Positions 45,148-52,576 are shown, counted from the first letter of the stretch. The stretch: DNA of 64,000 nt from Pseudorhodoplanes sp049324435 (GCA_049324435.1 JBMOOQ010000048.1:62001-126000); one strand, 5' to 3'. Notes: generated by a model from the sequence alone, not told the origin. A program made the numbers and translations.

Positions 45148-45918
45148 TCACAGCCGCCAGCCGGAATGGAGCGCAACGATACCGCCGGACATCGGCGTAT
45201 AGGAGACGCGTGCGAATCCGGCGTCGCGGATCATCGCGGCGAAAGCCTGCGGCTTCGGAAATTTGCGGATCGATTCCACGAGATAGCGATACGACTCGGC
45301 ATCGCCCGCGACCGCGCGGCCCAGCGCCGGGATCACATTGAAGGAGTAGAAGTCATACAGCGTTTCAAGCGCAGGCACATCGACCGACGAGAACTCGAGA
45401 CAGAGGAAATGCCCGCCCGGCCGTAGCACCCGATAGGCTTCGCGGAGTGCCGCATCGATCCGCGGTACGTTGCGGATGCCGAACGCGATCGTATAGGCGT
45501 CGAACGTCCGGTCGGGCAGCGGCAGTGCCTCGGCGTTGCCCTCGACGAAGGTCACGGCATAGTCGAGACCGCGCTTTTCGGCACGCTCGCGTCCGACGGC
45601 CAGCATCTCTGCATTGATGTCGAGGATCGTCGCATGGGTGCCCGCGCCGCCGGCCTCGATCACGCGGAAGGCGATATCGCCGGTGCCGCCGGCAACATCG
45701 AGCAGGCGAAAGCCCCGGCCGCTCTTGGGGGGATTGACGGCTGTGACCAGCGCATCTTTCCAGACCCGGTGCAAACCGCCCGACATCAGGTCATTCATCA
45801 GGTCATAGCGGCGCGCGACAGAGTGGAAGACTTCGTCCACCAGCCCCTGCTTCTCGTCGAGCGGCACACGCCGGAAGCCGAAATCGGCCTCGTTTGCGGA
45901 GTTTTCGGTCATTTTCAC
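45148..45918 (-). CDS. ubiE: demethylubiquinone/demethylmenaquinone C-methyltransferase UbiE
   Basis: SAM-dependent C-methyltransferase of ubiquinone (and menaquinone) synthesis, 256 aa. The SAM motif I is LLDVAGGTGDIAF; the UbiE/COQ5 signatures YDLMNDLMSGGLHRVWK and the later RVLRPGGHFLCLEFS are present. It is followed by ubiB 28 bp downstream, a functional pair. It is divergent from the glyoxalase-fold gene. Confidence 0.95.
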   Translation of the reverse strand: MKMTENSANEADFGFRRVPLDEKQGLVDEVFHSVARRYDLMNDLMSGGLHRVWKDALVTAVNPPKSGRGFRLLDVAGGTGDIAFRVIEAGGAGTHATILDINAEMLAVGRERAEKRGLDYAVTFVEGNAEALPLPDRTFDAYTIAFGIRNVPRIDAALREAYRVLRPGGHFLCLEFSSVDVPALETLYDFYSFNVIPALGRAVAGDAESYRYLVESIRKFPKPQAFAAMIRDAGFARVSYTPMSGGIVALHSGWRL

Positions 45919-46023
45919 ACGTTTTCGGGTCGCGCGGGCCGGACGATAGCCCAGCCGGCCGGGCCGCGCTACAAATCGACGCCCCTCGGGTTAACAGAGG
46001 CTCGCCGGGCGGCGGAGTACCCG

Positions 46024-46404
46024 ATGACCATTGCCTTCGACCGCGTTGTCCCGATTTTTCGCATGTTTTCCGTCGAGAAGGCCCGCGAATTCTACCACGA
46101 CTTCCTTGGTTTCAAGCTCGACTGGGACTATCGGTTCGGGCCGGATTTTCCGCTCTACATGCAGATATCCCGCGACGGATTTGTCCTTCATCTGAGCGAA
46201 CATCACGGCGATGGCACGCCCGGTTCGGTTGCCTATGTCTACATGACCGGGGTTGAAGCGTTGCACCGTGAACTCAGCGAGAAGCGTTATAAATACAATC
46301 GTCCGAGTTTGCAGAGGCAGGATTGGGGGATGATCGAACTGTCCGTCACCGACCCGTTCAACAACCGCATCACTTTCGGCGAACCCGCCGCGCAGAAAGA
46401 CTGA
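46024..46404 (+). CDS. glyoxalase/bleomycin resistance superfamily (VOC) protein
   Basis: Small VOC-fold protein, 126 aa. The beta-alpha-beta pattern starts VPIFRMFSVEKAREFYHDFLGF and ends ELSVTDPFNNRITFGEP, as in bleomycin-resistance-type proteins, with HLSEHHGDGTPG between. Metal ligands are not clear, so it may be a binding protein rather than an enzyme. Start ATG 46024 fits the fold. mutM follows 7 bp later, which suggests an operon. Confidence 0.85.
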   Translation: MTIAFDRVVPIFRMFSVEKAREFYHDFLGFKLDWDYRFGPDFPLYMQISRDGFVLHLSEHHGDGTPGSVAYVYMTGVEALHRELSEKRYKYNRPSLQRQDWGMIELSVTDPFNNRITFGEPAAQKD

Positions 46405-46411
46405 CCCTGCA

Positions 46412-47293
46412 ATGCCCGAACTTCCCGAAGTCGAGACCGTCCGCCGCGGGCTTGCGCCGGTCATGGAAGGCGCCCGCTTCGACAAGGTCGAAGCGCGGCG
46501 CGGCGATCTGCGCTGGCCGCTGCCGAAGGACTTCATCAAGCGCCTCGAAGGCCAGACCGTCACCGGGCTTGGCCGGCGCGCAAAATACATCCTTGCCGAT
46601 CTATCGTCCGGCGAGGTGCTTTTGATGCATCTCGGCATGTCGGGCTCGTTCCGGGTCGCGAAGGCTGGCGATCAAAGCCAGCCCGGCAGCTTCCATCACG
46701 AGCGCTCGAAACTCGCCGCGCACGATCACATCGTCTTCCATATGTCGAATGGCGGTGTCGCGACCTTCAATGATCCGCGGCGTTTTGGCTGCATGAAGCT
46801 CGTTGCGCGCGACCGGCTCGATGACGAGCCGCTGCTGCGCGCACTCGGGCCTGAGCCGCTTGGCAATGCATTCGATGCCACCATGCTCGCATCGGCCTGC
46901 GCCGGAAAGCAGACCAGCCTGAAGGCGGCCCTGCTTGATCAGCGCGTGGTGGCCGGTCTCGGCAATATCTATGTTTGCGAGGCGTTGCATCGTTCGCATC
47001 TTTCGCCGAAACGCAAGGCGTCAACGATCGCCGATCGCACGGGCGCGCCAAACGAGCGGGCGGCTGTGCTGGTCGATTCGATCCGCACCGTACTCAACGA
47101 TGCGATCAAGGCGGGCGGTTCATCGCTGCGCGATCATCGCCAGACCGATGGCGGACTCGGCTATTTCCAGCATTCGTTCCGGGTCTACGACCGCGAAGGC
47201 GAGCCTTGCCCGACGCCCGGCTGCAACGGTACGGTCCGCCGCTTTGTGCAGAATGGCCGTTCGACGTTTTATTGTCCGGTCTGTCAGAAATGA
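46412..47293 (+). CDS. mutM: formamidopyrimidine-DNA glycosylase
   Basis: Base-excision repair glycosylase/AP lyase removing 8-oxoguanine and formamidopyrimidines, 293 aa. The N-terminal PELPEVETVRRGL provides the catalytic Pro and Glu after Met removal; the helix-two-turn-helix LDQRVVAGLGNIYVCEAL and the C-terminal zinc finger with CPTPGC and CPVC are complete. It is downstream of a VOC gene. Confidence 0.96.
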   Translation: MPELPEVETVRRGLAPVMEGARFDKVEARRGDLRWPLPKDFIKRLEGQTVTGLGRRAKYILADLSSGEVLLMHLGMSGSFRVAKAGDQSQPGSFHHERSKLAAHDHIVFHMSNGGVATFNDPRRFGCMKLVARDRLDDEPLLRALGPEPLGNAFDATMLASACAGKQTSLKAALLDQRVVAGLGNIYVCEALHRSHLSPKRKASTIADRTGAPNERAAVLVDSIRTVLNDAIKAGGSSLRDHRQTDGGLGYFQHSFRVYDREGEPCPTPGCNGTVRRFVQNGRSTFYCPVCQK

Positions 47294-47302
47294 AGCGGCG
47301 GA

Positions 47303-47566
47303 TCAGCAGCGCACGCGGACCCACCGGCCGGATGCGGTCTGGGCGTCGCAGTATCGCGGGGTGGTCGCCGCGCCGATGATGGCGCCAGACGCCGCGCCGA
47401 TTGCACCGCCGGCAACCGCAGCCCCCGCGGTGCCGCCGGCCAGTCCGCCGATCAAGGCACCAGTCGCGCCGCCAAGAAGCGCGCCGCTCGCGGCACGCCG
47501 CTCCTGATAGGTCTGACATCCGGTCAAGACGAGTGCCAGGCCGGCTATAACGACGAGGTTACGCAT
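47303..47566 (-). CDS. glycine-zipper lipoprotein
   Basis: Small outer-membrane-type lipoprotein, 87 aa. The signal ends in LALVLTGC, a lipobox with Cys16 as the lipid site. Residues 29-67 are a Gly/Ala zipper (GALLGGATGALIGGLAGG and so on), as in YMGG/17-kDa-antigen-like proteins, and the end has two Cys (YCDAQT, VRC). GGGGAG lies before ATG 47566. The function is unknown; similar proteins affect envelope stability. Confidence 0.85.
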   Translation of the reverse strand: MRNLVVIAGLALVLTGCQTYQERRAASGALLGGATGALIGGLAGGTAGAAVAGGAIGAASGAIIGAATTPRYCDAQTASGRWVRVRC

Positions 47567-47728
47567 CTGCAGAACTCCCCCAAGGCTTCGGCCGGTAACC
47601 AGTAACGGCCATGACCGCAGAAGCGCGACCCTGACCGACGATTGCGGCAATCTCAAAGCGCCGGGTGTAAGACGTTGCCGGTTTCCGGCTGTTTGCAAAA
47701 GGCTATCGCGCGAATTTCGGCAGGCAGC

Positions 47729-47758
47729 GAAACGCCGCGCAAAATTGCGCGGCGTTTC
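47729..47758 (-). terminator. strong hairpin downstream of ecfG
   Basis: A perfect inverted repeat: GAAACGCCGCGCAA (47729-47742) and its complement (47745-47758). It lies 20 nt past the ecfG stop. There is no long T-run, but the position and strength fit a terminator or 3'-end stabiliser. The rest of 47567-47778 holds nothing else recognisable. Confidence 0.5.
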
Positions 47759-47778
47759 AATTTGCGGATCGCGCGCAA

Positions 47779-48327
47779 TCAGTTTTCGTGCCGCATCAGC
47801 ACTGCGCGTGTCGCATGATCGGGGCCGAACTCGTCGATGTTCTCGACCTCGAGCAATTTGGCAAGCCGGCTGCGTGCACGGTTCACCCGGCTCTTGATCG
47901 TGCCGACGGCGCATTCGCAAATGTCTGCCGCCTCCTCGTAGGAGAAGCCCGAGGCGCCGACCAGGATCAGGGCTTCGCGCTGCTCGGCCGGCAATTGGGC
48001 CAGCGCTTCGCGGAATTCCTGAAACTCGACCCGCCCCATCTGGTCCGGATGGGATTTGAGGGTTTCGGCAAGGCTGCCATCCGCATCTTCGATTTCGCGG
48101 CGGCGCTTGCGGTATTCCGAACGGAACAGATTGCGAAGGATCGTAAACAGCCATGCCGGCATGTTGGTGCCAGGCTGAAACGACTGGATATTCGCAAGCG
48201 CCCGCAGGATGGTCTCCTGCACGAGGTCGTCAGCCCGATCCACGTTGCCTGACAGGGAAATGGCGAACGCACGCAGGCTGGGGATCGCTGCGAGGATCTG
48301 GTCTCTCAGAGCCGGATCGACACTCAT
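47779..48327 (-). CDS. ecfG: general stress response ECF sigma factor EcfG
   Basis: Master sigma factor of the alphaproteobacterial general stress response (EcfG/SigT/RpoE2 group), 182 aa. Region 2 shows RADDLVQETILRALANIQSF, and region 4 the SYEEAADICECAVGTIKSRVNRAR helix-turn-helix; no region 3, as in ECF factors. NepR binds and silences it until phosphorylated PhyR takes NepR away. Its ATG overlaps the nepR stop by 4 bp. The promoters it is expected to read (GGAAC-N16/17-CGTT) are numerous around it. Confidence 0.95.
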   Translation of the reverse strand: MSVDPALRDQILAAIPSLRAFAISLSGNVDRADDLVQETILRALANIQSFQPGTNMPAWLFTILRNLFRSEYRKRRREIEDADGSLAETLKSHPDQMGRVEFQEFREALAQLPAEQREALILVGASGFSYEEAADICECAVGTIKSRVNRARSRLAKLLEVENIDEFGPDHATRAVLMRHEN

Positions 48328-48536
48328 TCCGATTTCCCTTCTTCAGGGGTTCTGTCCAGCTGCTTCAGAAGCTCGGCAAAGCGATCCGGTACGCCTTCCT
48401 GAACGACATCGTCGTAGATGGCTCGCAATTGTTGACCGATCTTGGCCTGGATTTCCCGGTTAAGACCGGATGCGTTTTTCTGGTTCATGCCGTCCGGCTG
48501 CATTGAAGGTGAACTGCCTGGTTTCCGTGTTCTCAT
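48324..48536 (-). CDS. nepR: anti-sigma factor NepR
   Basis: Small anti-sigma factor of the general stress response, 70 aa. The core IGQQLRAIYDDVVQEGVPDRFAELL (about residues 33-57) is the two-helix segment that binds either EcfG or PhyR. It is co-transcribed with ecfG (4-bp overlap) and divergent from phyR, the standard arrangement. It is preceded by an EcfG-like promoter with one mismatch. Confidence 0.95.
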   Translation of the reverse strand: MRTRKPGSSPSMQPDGMNQKNASGLNREIQAKIGQQLRAIYDDVVQEGVPDRFAELLKQLDRTPEEGKSE

Positions 48537-48583
48537 TTCGTCCTCGCCGGCGTGACGTCGAGCCGGTCCCCGTACGGGTTCAG

Positions 48584-48608
48584 AATGCCCTATCGCTCAG
48601 AAGGTTCC
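48584..48608 (-). promoter_or_regulatory. EcfG-like promoter of nepR-ecfG (one mismatch)
   Basis: On the minus strand GGAAC (48608-48604), 16-nt spacer, CATT (48587-48584), one base off CGTT. It lies about 48 bp before the nepR start and would allow autoregulation by EcfG. Confidence 0.6.
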
Positions 48609-48615
48609 GCGCGCG

Positions 48616-48640
48616 GGAACTTTTTTTGATACGAAGCGTT
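48616..48640 (+). promoter_or_regulatory. EcfG promoter of phyR (exact consensus)
   Basis: GGAAC (48616-48620), 16-nt spacer, CGTT (48637-48640). It lies 40 bp before the phyR start. Its -35 element and that of the nepR promoter face each other in a near-perfect palindrome, 48601-48622. Confidence 0.85.
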
Positions 48641-48668
48641 GGGGCCCGATTGTTGTCATGCCCCAACG
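48637..48668. repeat. inverted repeat over the phyR -10 and leader
   Basis: CGTTGGGGC (48637-48645) is perfectly complementary to GCCCCAACG (48660-48668). The left arm contains the EcfG -10 element, so it is mostly untranscribed; the right arm abuts the ribosome site GGGAGGG (48668-48674). It could be an operator rather than an RNA hairpin. Confidence 0.5.
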
Positions 48669-48680
48669 GGAGGGATTTAA

Positions 48681-49481
48681 GTGTCCGCTTCGCAAGCCAT
48701 CGCACCCTATCTGCCGTTCCTGCGCCGTTATGCGCGCGCCCTGACGGGCAGCCAATCGTCCGGCGACGCCTATGTGGCCGCCGCTCTTGAAGCGCTGATC
48801 GAGGACACCTCGGTCCTCGATACGTCATCGTCCCCGCGCGTTGCGCTCTACAGGCTGTTCAGCAAGATCTGGAATTCGGTGGTCGTCAATGCGAAGACTG
48901 CGCCGGAGGTTGCCGCGCTGCCGGCCGAGCAGCGGCTCGGCCAGATTACGCCGCGTCCGCGCCAGGCCTTTCTGCTGGTCGCGCTCGAAGGCTTTTCCGA
49001 AGCCGATGCTGCGACGATCCTTGATGTGGATATTCCCACGTTGCGCCAATTGGTCGAGGAATCCGGCCGGGAGCTCGCAGCCGAGATCGCGACCGATGTG
49101 ATGATCATCGAGGACGAACCGTTTATTGCAATGGATCTGGAAGGGCTGGTCGAGAGCCTCGGCCATCGCGTTCTGGGCGTGGCTCGTACCCATTCAGAAG
49201 CGATTACCCTTGCGAAAGCGAAGCGTCCTGGTCTGATCCTTGCGGATATCCAGCTTGCCGACGGCTCGTCCGGCCTAGACGCTGTGAACGAACTGCTCCG
49301 TTCGTTCGAGGTGCCGGTCATTTTCATCACAGCCTACCCGGAGCGTTTCCTCACCGGCGAACGCCCGGAGCCGGCCTTCCTGATCGCCAAGCCGTTCCAG
49401 CCGGCCACAGTCTCCGCCGTCATCAGCCAGGCGCTGTTCTTCGAGCGCAATGCGCGCCGGCGCGAACGCCGAGCGAGTTGA
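48681..49481 (+). CDS. phyR: general stress response regulator PhyR
   Basis: Anti-anti-sigma response regulator, 266 aa. Residues 1 to about 125 imitate an ECF sigma factor (region 2 and 4 helices, YLPFLRRYARALTGSQ; FLLVALEGFSEADAATIL) and bind NepR once the C-terminal receiver is phosphorylated. The receiver has acidic DEP near residue 147, phospho-site Asp189 in LILADIQLADGS, Thr in FITAYPE, and Lys in IAKPFQP. The GTG start follows GGGAGGG. An exact EcfG promoter precedes it. Confidence 0.96.
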   Translation: MSASQAIAPYLPFLRRYARALTGSQSSGDAYVAAALEALIEDTSVLDTSSSPRVALYRLFSKIWNSVVVNAKTAPEVAALPAEQRLGQITPRPRQAFLLVALEGFSEADAATILDVDIPTLRQLVEESGRELAAEIATDVMIIEDEPFIAMDLEGLVESLGHRVLGVARTHSEAITLAKAKRPGLILADIQLADGSSGLDAVNELLRSFEVPVIFITAYPERFLTGERPEPAFLIAKPFQPATVSAVISQALFFERNARRRERRAS

Positions 49482-49498
49482 ACATCCTTTGCGGTATC

Positions 49499-49532
49499 AA
49501 AAGCGGCCGGCAATGTCCCGGCCGCTTTTTTT
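49499..49532. terminator. bidirectional terminator after phyR
   Basis: AGCGGCCGG (49502-49510) pairs with CCGGCCGCT (49518-49526) around a 7-nt loop, with A-run before and T-run after, so it works on both strands: phyR from the left and the holin-X-like gene from the right. Confidence 0.88.
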
Positions 49533-49539
49533 GGCGGGA

Positions 49540-49923
49540 CTACTTGCCGCTATCCGTCTCGTCCGCAGGCTTGCGGGAGCCCATCGAAAAGCCCAGCATG
49601 AGAGCTTCGAGCACCATGGCGATGCGTTGATCGCGCGATAACGCCGCGAGATCCGGGTCGCTCGCAGGCGACTGCCTTGACGCCGGCCGCAGGAGCCGCG
49701 GCGCGAAAAAGCCTGCCACGGCGGCGGCAAGCAGTATCGCCGCAACGATCAATCGGGCATTGATTGGTCCCAGAACCGCTTCAAGCGCCATCAGGAGGGC
49801 TGACGCGGCGTACACAAGTGCAGCGATAGCCGAAACCGCGCTGACCGCGAGTGAAATCGCATAACGACGGACCGATGCGATCGGCCGCTCCAGGCTTTCG
49901 GCGACGAAGTCCGAGATCGCCAT
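49540..49923 (-). CDS. small membrane protein, phage-holin/YqjE-like
   Basis: Two-helix membrane protein, 127 aa, with hydrophobic segments near residues 22-48 and 55-75 and a charged C-terminal tail. The pattern and its position right behind a DUF883-type gene resemble YqjE (holin-X/DUF1469) of the E. coli yqjDE stress operon. That similarity is structural, not a sequence search. It lies 6 bp after the DUF883-like gene and is probably transcribed with it from an EcfG promoter. Confidence 0.75.
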   Translation of the reverse strand: MAISDFVAESLERPIASVRRYAISLAVSAVSAIAALVYAASALLMALEAVLGPINARLIVAAILLAAAVAGFFAPRLLRPASRQSPASDPDLAALSRDQRIAMVLEALMLGFSMGSRKPADETDSGK

Positions 49924-49929
49924 GCGTCG

Positions 49930-50355
49930 TTACTCCGGCCGCCGGGCCAGTCCCGCAATGAATCCGATCCCCGCTGCGATCGCCAGAGTAAGCAGCGGTC
50001 TCTTGTCGATTTCGCGAACGAACCGGTTGACCGCAGCGCTGCCGAATTTGGCGACCTCATCGCTCGCCGACGCAATGCCGGCCTGGGCCTGTTCGGTCGC
50101 GCGCCCGGTCAGGCCGGACAGCGCGTTAAGCACGATATCGTTCGCACTTTGAGCTGCGTGCGAGGCACCTTGTTTGGTCAGATTGTTGAGACGTGCGATA
50201 CGCTCGTCGAGCGAGGCAATCATGTCCGCGACCTCCGCGCGCATCGCCGCGATGTCGCCTGCAACGGCGTCCCCCATCGCATGGTTCGTTTGCCGCCGCC
50301 GGCGTGGCGCCGATTTGCGCGGCGATTTTGCCGCGCCGGTCTGCGATCGTGCCAT
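49930..50355 (-). CDS. DUF883/ElaB-YqjD-like membrane-anchored protein
   Basis: 141 aa: a Lys/Arg-rich N-terminus (about residues 1-28), a long helix with coiled-coil character (AAMRAEVADMIASLDERIARL), and a C-terminal membrane anchor LLTLAIAAGIGFIAGL followed by ARRPE. This is the layout of ElaB/YqjD (DUF883) proteins, which anchor ribosomes to the membrane in stationary phase in E. coli. An exact EcfG promoter lies 42 bp upstream (50397-50421), marking it as a stress-regulon member. Confidence 0.8.
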   Translation of the reverse strand: MARSQTGAAKSPRKSAPRRRRQTNHAMGDAVAGDIAAMRAEVADMIASLDERIARLNNLTKQGASHAAQSANDIVLNALSGLTGRATEQAQAGIASASDEVAKFGSAAVNRFVREIDKRPLLTLAIAAGIGFIAGLARRPE

Positions 50356-50396
50356 CTCCACCAATCTCCTGGTCTGGTGTGGAATCTGTGTCCGCC

Positions 50397-50421
50397 AACG
50401 CCCTGGAACTCGCGTGGTTCC
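50397..50421 (-). promoter_or_regulatory. EcfG promoter of the DUF883-holin operon (exact consensus)
   Basis: On the minus strand GGAAC (50421-50417), 16-nt spacer, CGTT (50400-50397), ending 42 bp before the DUF883-like start codon. Confidence 0.82.
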
Positions 50422-50477
50422 GGCCGGCCATTTGCAATCGCGCTCGTTCGAAACCAGCCGGCGTGTTTTGAGACAAC

Positions 50478-50509
50478 AAAAAAACGTGGCCCGCACGAAG
50501 CCGGCCACG
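50478..50509 (-). terminator. intrinsic terminator of the candidate small RNA
   Basis: On the minus strand CGTGGCC (50509-50503) pairs with GGCCACG (50491-50485) and is followed by seven T (50484-50478). It points leftward although no gene on that strand lies to its right, which implies an unannotated transcript. Confidence 0.8.
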
Positions 50510-50562
50510 CCTTGAAACGAACCGACCGAGCACGAGGGGGAGGGGATGACGGCCGGCTGAAC
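50478..50562 (-). ncRNA. candidate EcfG-controlled small RNA (GsrN-like)
   Basis: No coding frame explains 50422-50736, yet its minus strand holds a full transcription unit: an EcfG-like promoter (50567-50592), a 5' hairpin and an intrinsic terminator. The 5' stem pairs CCGGCCG (50556-50550) with CGGTCGG (50528-50522), one G-U, enclosing a loop of 21 nt with CCCCTCCCCC, which could pair with Shine-Dalgarno sequences. The 3' end is a stem plus seven U. The form (C-rich 5' loop, stress promoter) recalls GsrN of Caulobacter. The homology is not proven. Confidence 0.5.
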
Positions 50563-50566
50563 GATC

Positions 50567-50592
50567 AATGCTTATCCCTGCCGAATGGTTCC
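50567..50592 (-). promoter_or_regulatory. EcfG-like promoter of the candidate small RNA
   Basis: On the minus strand GGAAC (50592-50588), 17-nt spacer, CATT (50570-50567), the same -10 variant as at nepR. The expected start of transcription is about 50560. Confidence 0.5.
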
Positions 50593-50736
50593 GCACGCCG
50601 TCGAGCGAAATCCCGGAATTCTCAGAAATCGCAAGTGAGACGGTAAGCGCCTGAAACGCGGGATGTTTTTGCGCGTTGGAAGGCTGAGCAAGGGGCGTGG
50701 AGCGATGCGATAAGGCGATGCCGATAACTGGCGGAT

Positions 50737-51804
50737 ATGGATAGGGTTGTGGCGAAGAACATGGGGGGAGCGAGCGACGTCGGCGCCGGAGAGACCAGCG
50801 CGATACCGGCCGGTCCGGATGCCTCAGGCCTGAGGCAGCCTTCGCGCCCTGCCCAGCCTTATGAATGTGTCCTTCGCAGCTCCAACATAACGGTGTTCAC
50901 CCAAGATGCGCAGCTGCGCTACACATCGGTTAGCAAGTCTCTGTTCGGACTCGCGGTTGACGCCATACACGGCAGAACTGATAGCGAACTCTTGCCTCAG
51001 GGACAGGCCGATGCCATTGCGGCATTAAAACATGAGGTTTTAAAACAAGGACAACCGCGCAACGCGGAATTGCGAATTGAGACCGGAGGCAAAGCGCGCT
51101 GGTACGATTTTCATATCGAGCCGATGCGCGATGTCGCAGGACGCCCAATCGGACTGACAGGCGCTGCGATCGACATTACCGAACGCAAGGAGGGCGAGGC
51201 GCATCTTCGGCTTCTGATGCGCGAGCTGACCCACCGCTCCAAGAACTTGCTGGCGGTCATCCAAGCGATGGCGCGCCAGACCGCGCGTCACACCGAAAGT
51301 ATCGAACAGTTTCTCGAACGGTTCAGCGCACGGCTGCAGGCATTGTCGCGCTCGCATGACCTGCTTGTACAGGAAAGCTGGCATGGCGCTTCGCTGCGGG
51401 ACCTCGTTTGCTCGCAACTTGCCCATTATCTCGAGCGGGAGCCCGGACAGCTCTCGATAGAGGGCCCCGACATACGCCTGAAGCCCGAGGCCGCACAGAG
51501 TCTCGGTCTCGCTTTGCATGAGCTGGCGGCGAACGCAGCCAGGCATGGCGCGCTGTCGCTTGCCAGCGGCCGTGTGGAGGTGAGCTGGCATCAGGTTGCC
51601 GCCGACGACAGCATCGAGCTGGTCTGGCGAGAGTCCGGAGGACCGAAGGTTGACGTGCCGGAACGGCGCGGATTCGGCAGTATGGTGATCGAACATAATC
51701 TGTCGCGCGCCCTCGACGCCGAGGTAAGCCTCGATTTCGCCGAGGCCGGGCTGACATGCCGGGTGTCGATGCCCAAGGATCAGATTGCGGCCCGGACGGC
51801 GTAA
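50737..51804 (+). CDS. PAS-HWE family sensor histidine kinase, PhyK candidate
   Basis: Soluble sensor kinase, 355 aa. A PAS domain covers about residues 50-150 (ITVFTQDAQLRYTSVSKSLF; then the PAC-type GLTGAAIDITERKEG). The dimerisation helix ELTHRSKNLLAVIQAMARQT has phospho-His166 and the HRxKN form of the HWE/HisKA_2 group; the ATPase domain has LALHELAANAARHGAL. Kinases of this class phosphorylate PhyR, and the gene is close to phyR, so it is the likely PhyK; no membrane segment is visible. Start could also be GTG 50749 or ATG 50761. Confidence 0.85.
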   Translation: MDRVVAKNMGGASDVGAGETSAIPAGPDASGLRQPSRPAQPYECVLRSSNITVFTQDAQLRYTSVSKSLFGLAVDAIHGRTDSELLPQGQADAIAALKHEVLKQGQPRNAELRIETGGKARWYDFHIEPMRDVAGRPIGLTGAAIDITERKEGEAHLRLLMRELTHRSKNLLAVIQAMARQTARHTESIEQFLERFSARLQALSRSHDLLVQESWHGASLRDLVCSQLAHYLEREPGQLSIEGPDIRLKPEAAQSLGLALHELAANAARHGALSLASGRVEVSWHQVAADDSIELVWRESGGPKVDVPERRGFGSMVIEHNLSRALDAEVSLDFAEAGLTCRVSMPKDQIAARTA

Positions 51805-51805
51805 C

Positions 51806-51830
51806 GGAACGTCACGCCTCGTGCGACGTT
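51806..51830 (+). promoter_or_regulatory. EcfG promoter (exact consensus) before the exported protein
   Basis: GGAAC (51806-51810), 16-nt spacer, CGTT (51827-51830). It begins 1 nt after the kinase stop and lies 77 bp before ATG 51908. Confidence 0.82.
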
Positions 51831-51907
51831 GATGAGCGGAGTGGCTGCGGGCAGCCATGGTCGTGGCCCGGCCGCCGCCTGAAAACGATCGATTCGGAGA
51901 TGATCAG

Positions 51908-52327
51908 ATGTTGCGCAAGACCGCTTGCGCCGCCGTGGGCATCACACTCGCCTGCGCGGCGGGAGTTTCCCTTTCGCTTCTGGCCCAATCGCAGAATCCG
52001 TCCGATCTCGATTTGCGGTGGTTACATACATCGTCGGCCAAGGAGGATCGACTTCCATTCGATCAGACAAACGATAGAACCAGTGTGGTTCTGACATTCG
52101 ACCTGCCGGCGGAGGCGATGTCGATCGTGACCAGGGAATCGACCTCGGGGATCTCGGAAAGCGCGGTCCGCACGCCGCGGCCGGAGTCAGTGCGCAGTGC
52201 TCCGGCCGTTCGTGAGGTGCCTGAGGAGAAGATCAAGAAGGATCGCCTGCCGGTGGGTTGCGAGCCAGCTTTCAGTCCGGTCACGACGCCTGCTTTCGCC
52301 CATATTGGCGTGCGTTGCGACTCCTGA
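51908..52327 (+). CDS. exported hypothetical protein, predicted stress-regulon member
   Basis: 139 aa, no recognised domain. The N-terminal segment TACAAVGITLACAAGVSLSLLA is a signal peptide or anchor. The mature part is polar, with a Pro/Arg/Glu-rich middle and two Cys near the end (VGCEPAFSP, GVRCDS) that may form a disulfide in the periplasm. The C-terminal KKDRLPVGCEPAFSPV motif is common in Bradyrhizobium-like exported proteins. GGAG lies 8 nt before the ATG, and an exact EcfG promoter is upstream. Confidence 0.75.
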   Translation: MLRKTACAAVGITLACAAGVSLSLLAQSQNPSDLDLRWLHTSSAKEDRLPFDQTNDRTSVVLTFDLPAEAMSIVTRESTSGISESAVRTPRPESVRSAPAVREVPEEKIKKDRLPVGCEPAFSPVTTPAFAHIGVRCDS

Positions 52328-52366
52328 CGATGAGGTGACGCTACCAATCATCGCGTGCGAGAAACG

Positions 52367-52394
52367 AAAAAGGGCCGGACAATCCGGCCCTTTT
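52367..52394. terminator. bidirectional terminator
   Basis: A perfect 12-bp stem, 52368-52379 with 52383-52394 (core AGGGCCGGA/TCCGGCCCT), with a 3-nt loop and A/T-runs on both sides. It serves the exported-protein gene from the left and the DUF3309 gene from the right. Confidence 0.92.
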
Positions 52395-52417
52395 AAGTCC
52401 TGGCGACTGAGCTGCGA

Positions 52418-52576
52418 TCAGATCCGTCCCATCAAAAGCAGAATCAGGACCACCACGAGCACAACACCGACGATACCGGACGGACCGTAGCCCCAGCTGC
52501 GGCTATAGCCCCAATTTGGAATCGCGCCGATCAGGATTAGAATGAGAACGATGACAAGAATAGTGCCAAGCGTCAT
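52418..52576 (-). CDS. DUF3309 family small membrane protein
   Basis: 52 aa, two hydrophobic helices (LGTILVIVLILILIGAI and GIVGVVLVVVLILLLMG) joined by a Tyr/Trp/Gly-rich turn (NWGYSRSWGYGPS). This is the DUF3309 pattern, a family of unknown function often found among stress genes. ATG 52576. An exact EcfG promoter lies about 108 bp upstream on the same strand (52684-52708). Confidence 0.85.
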   Translation of the reverse strand: MTLGTILVIVLILILIGAIPNWGYSRSWGYGPSGIVGVVLVVVLILLLMGRI

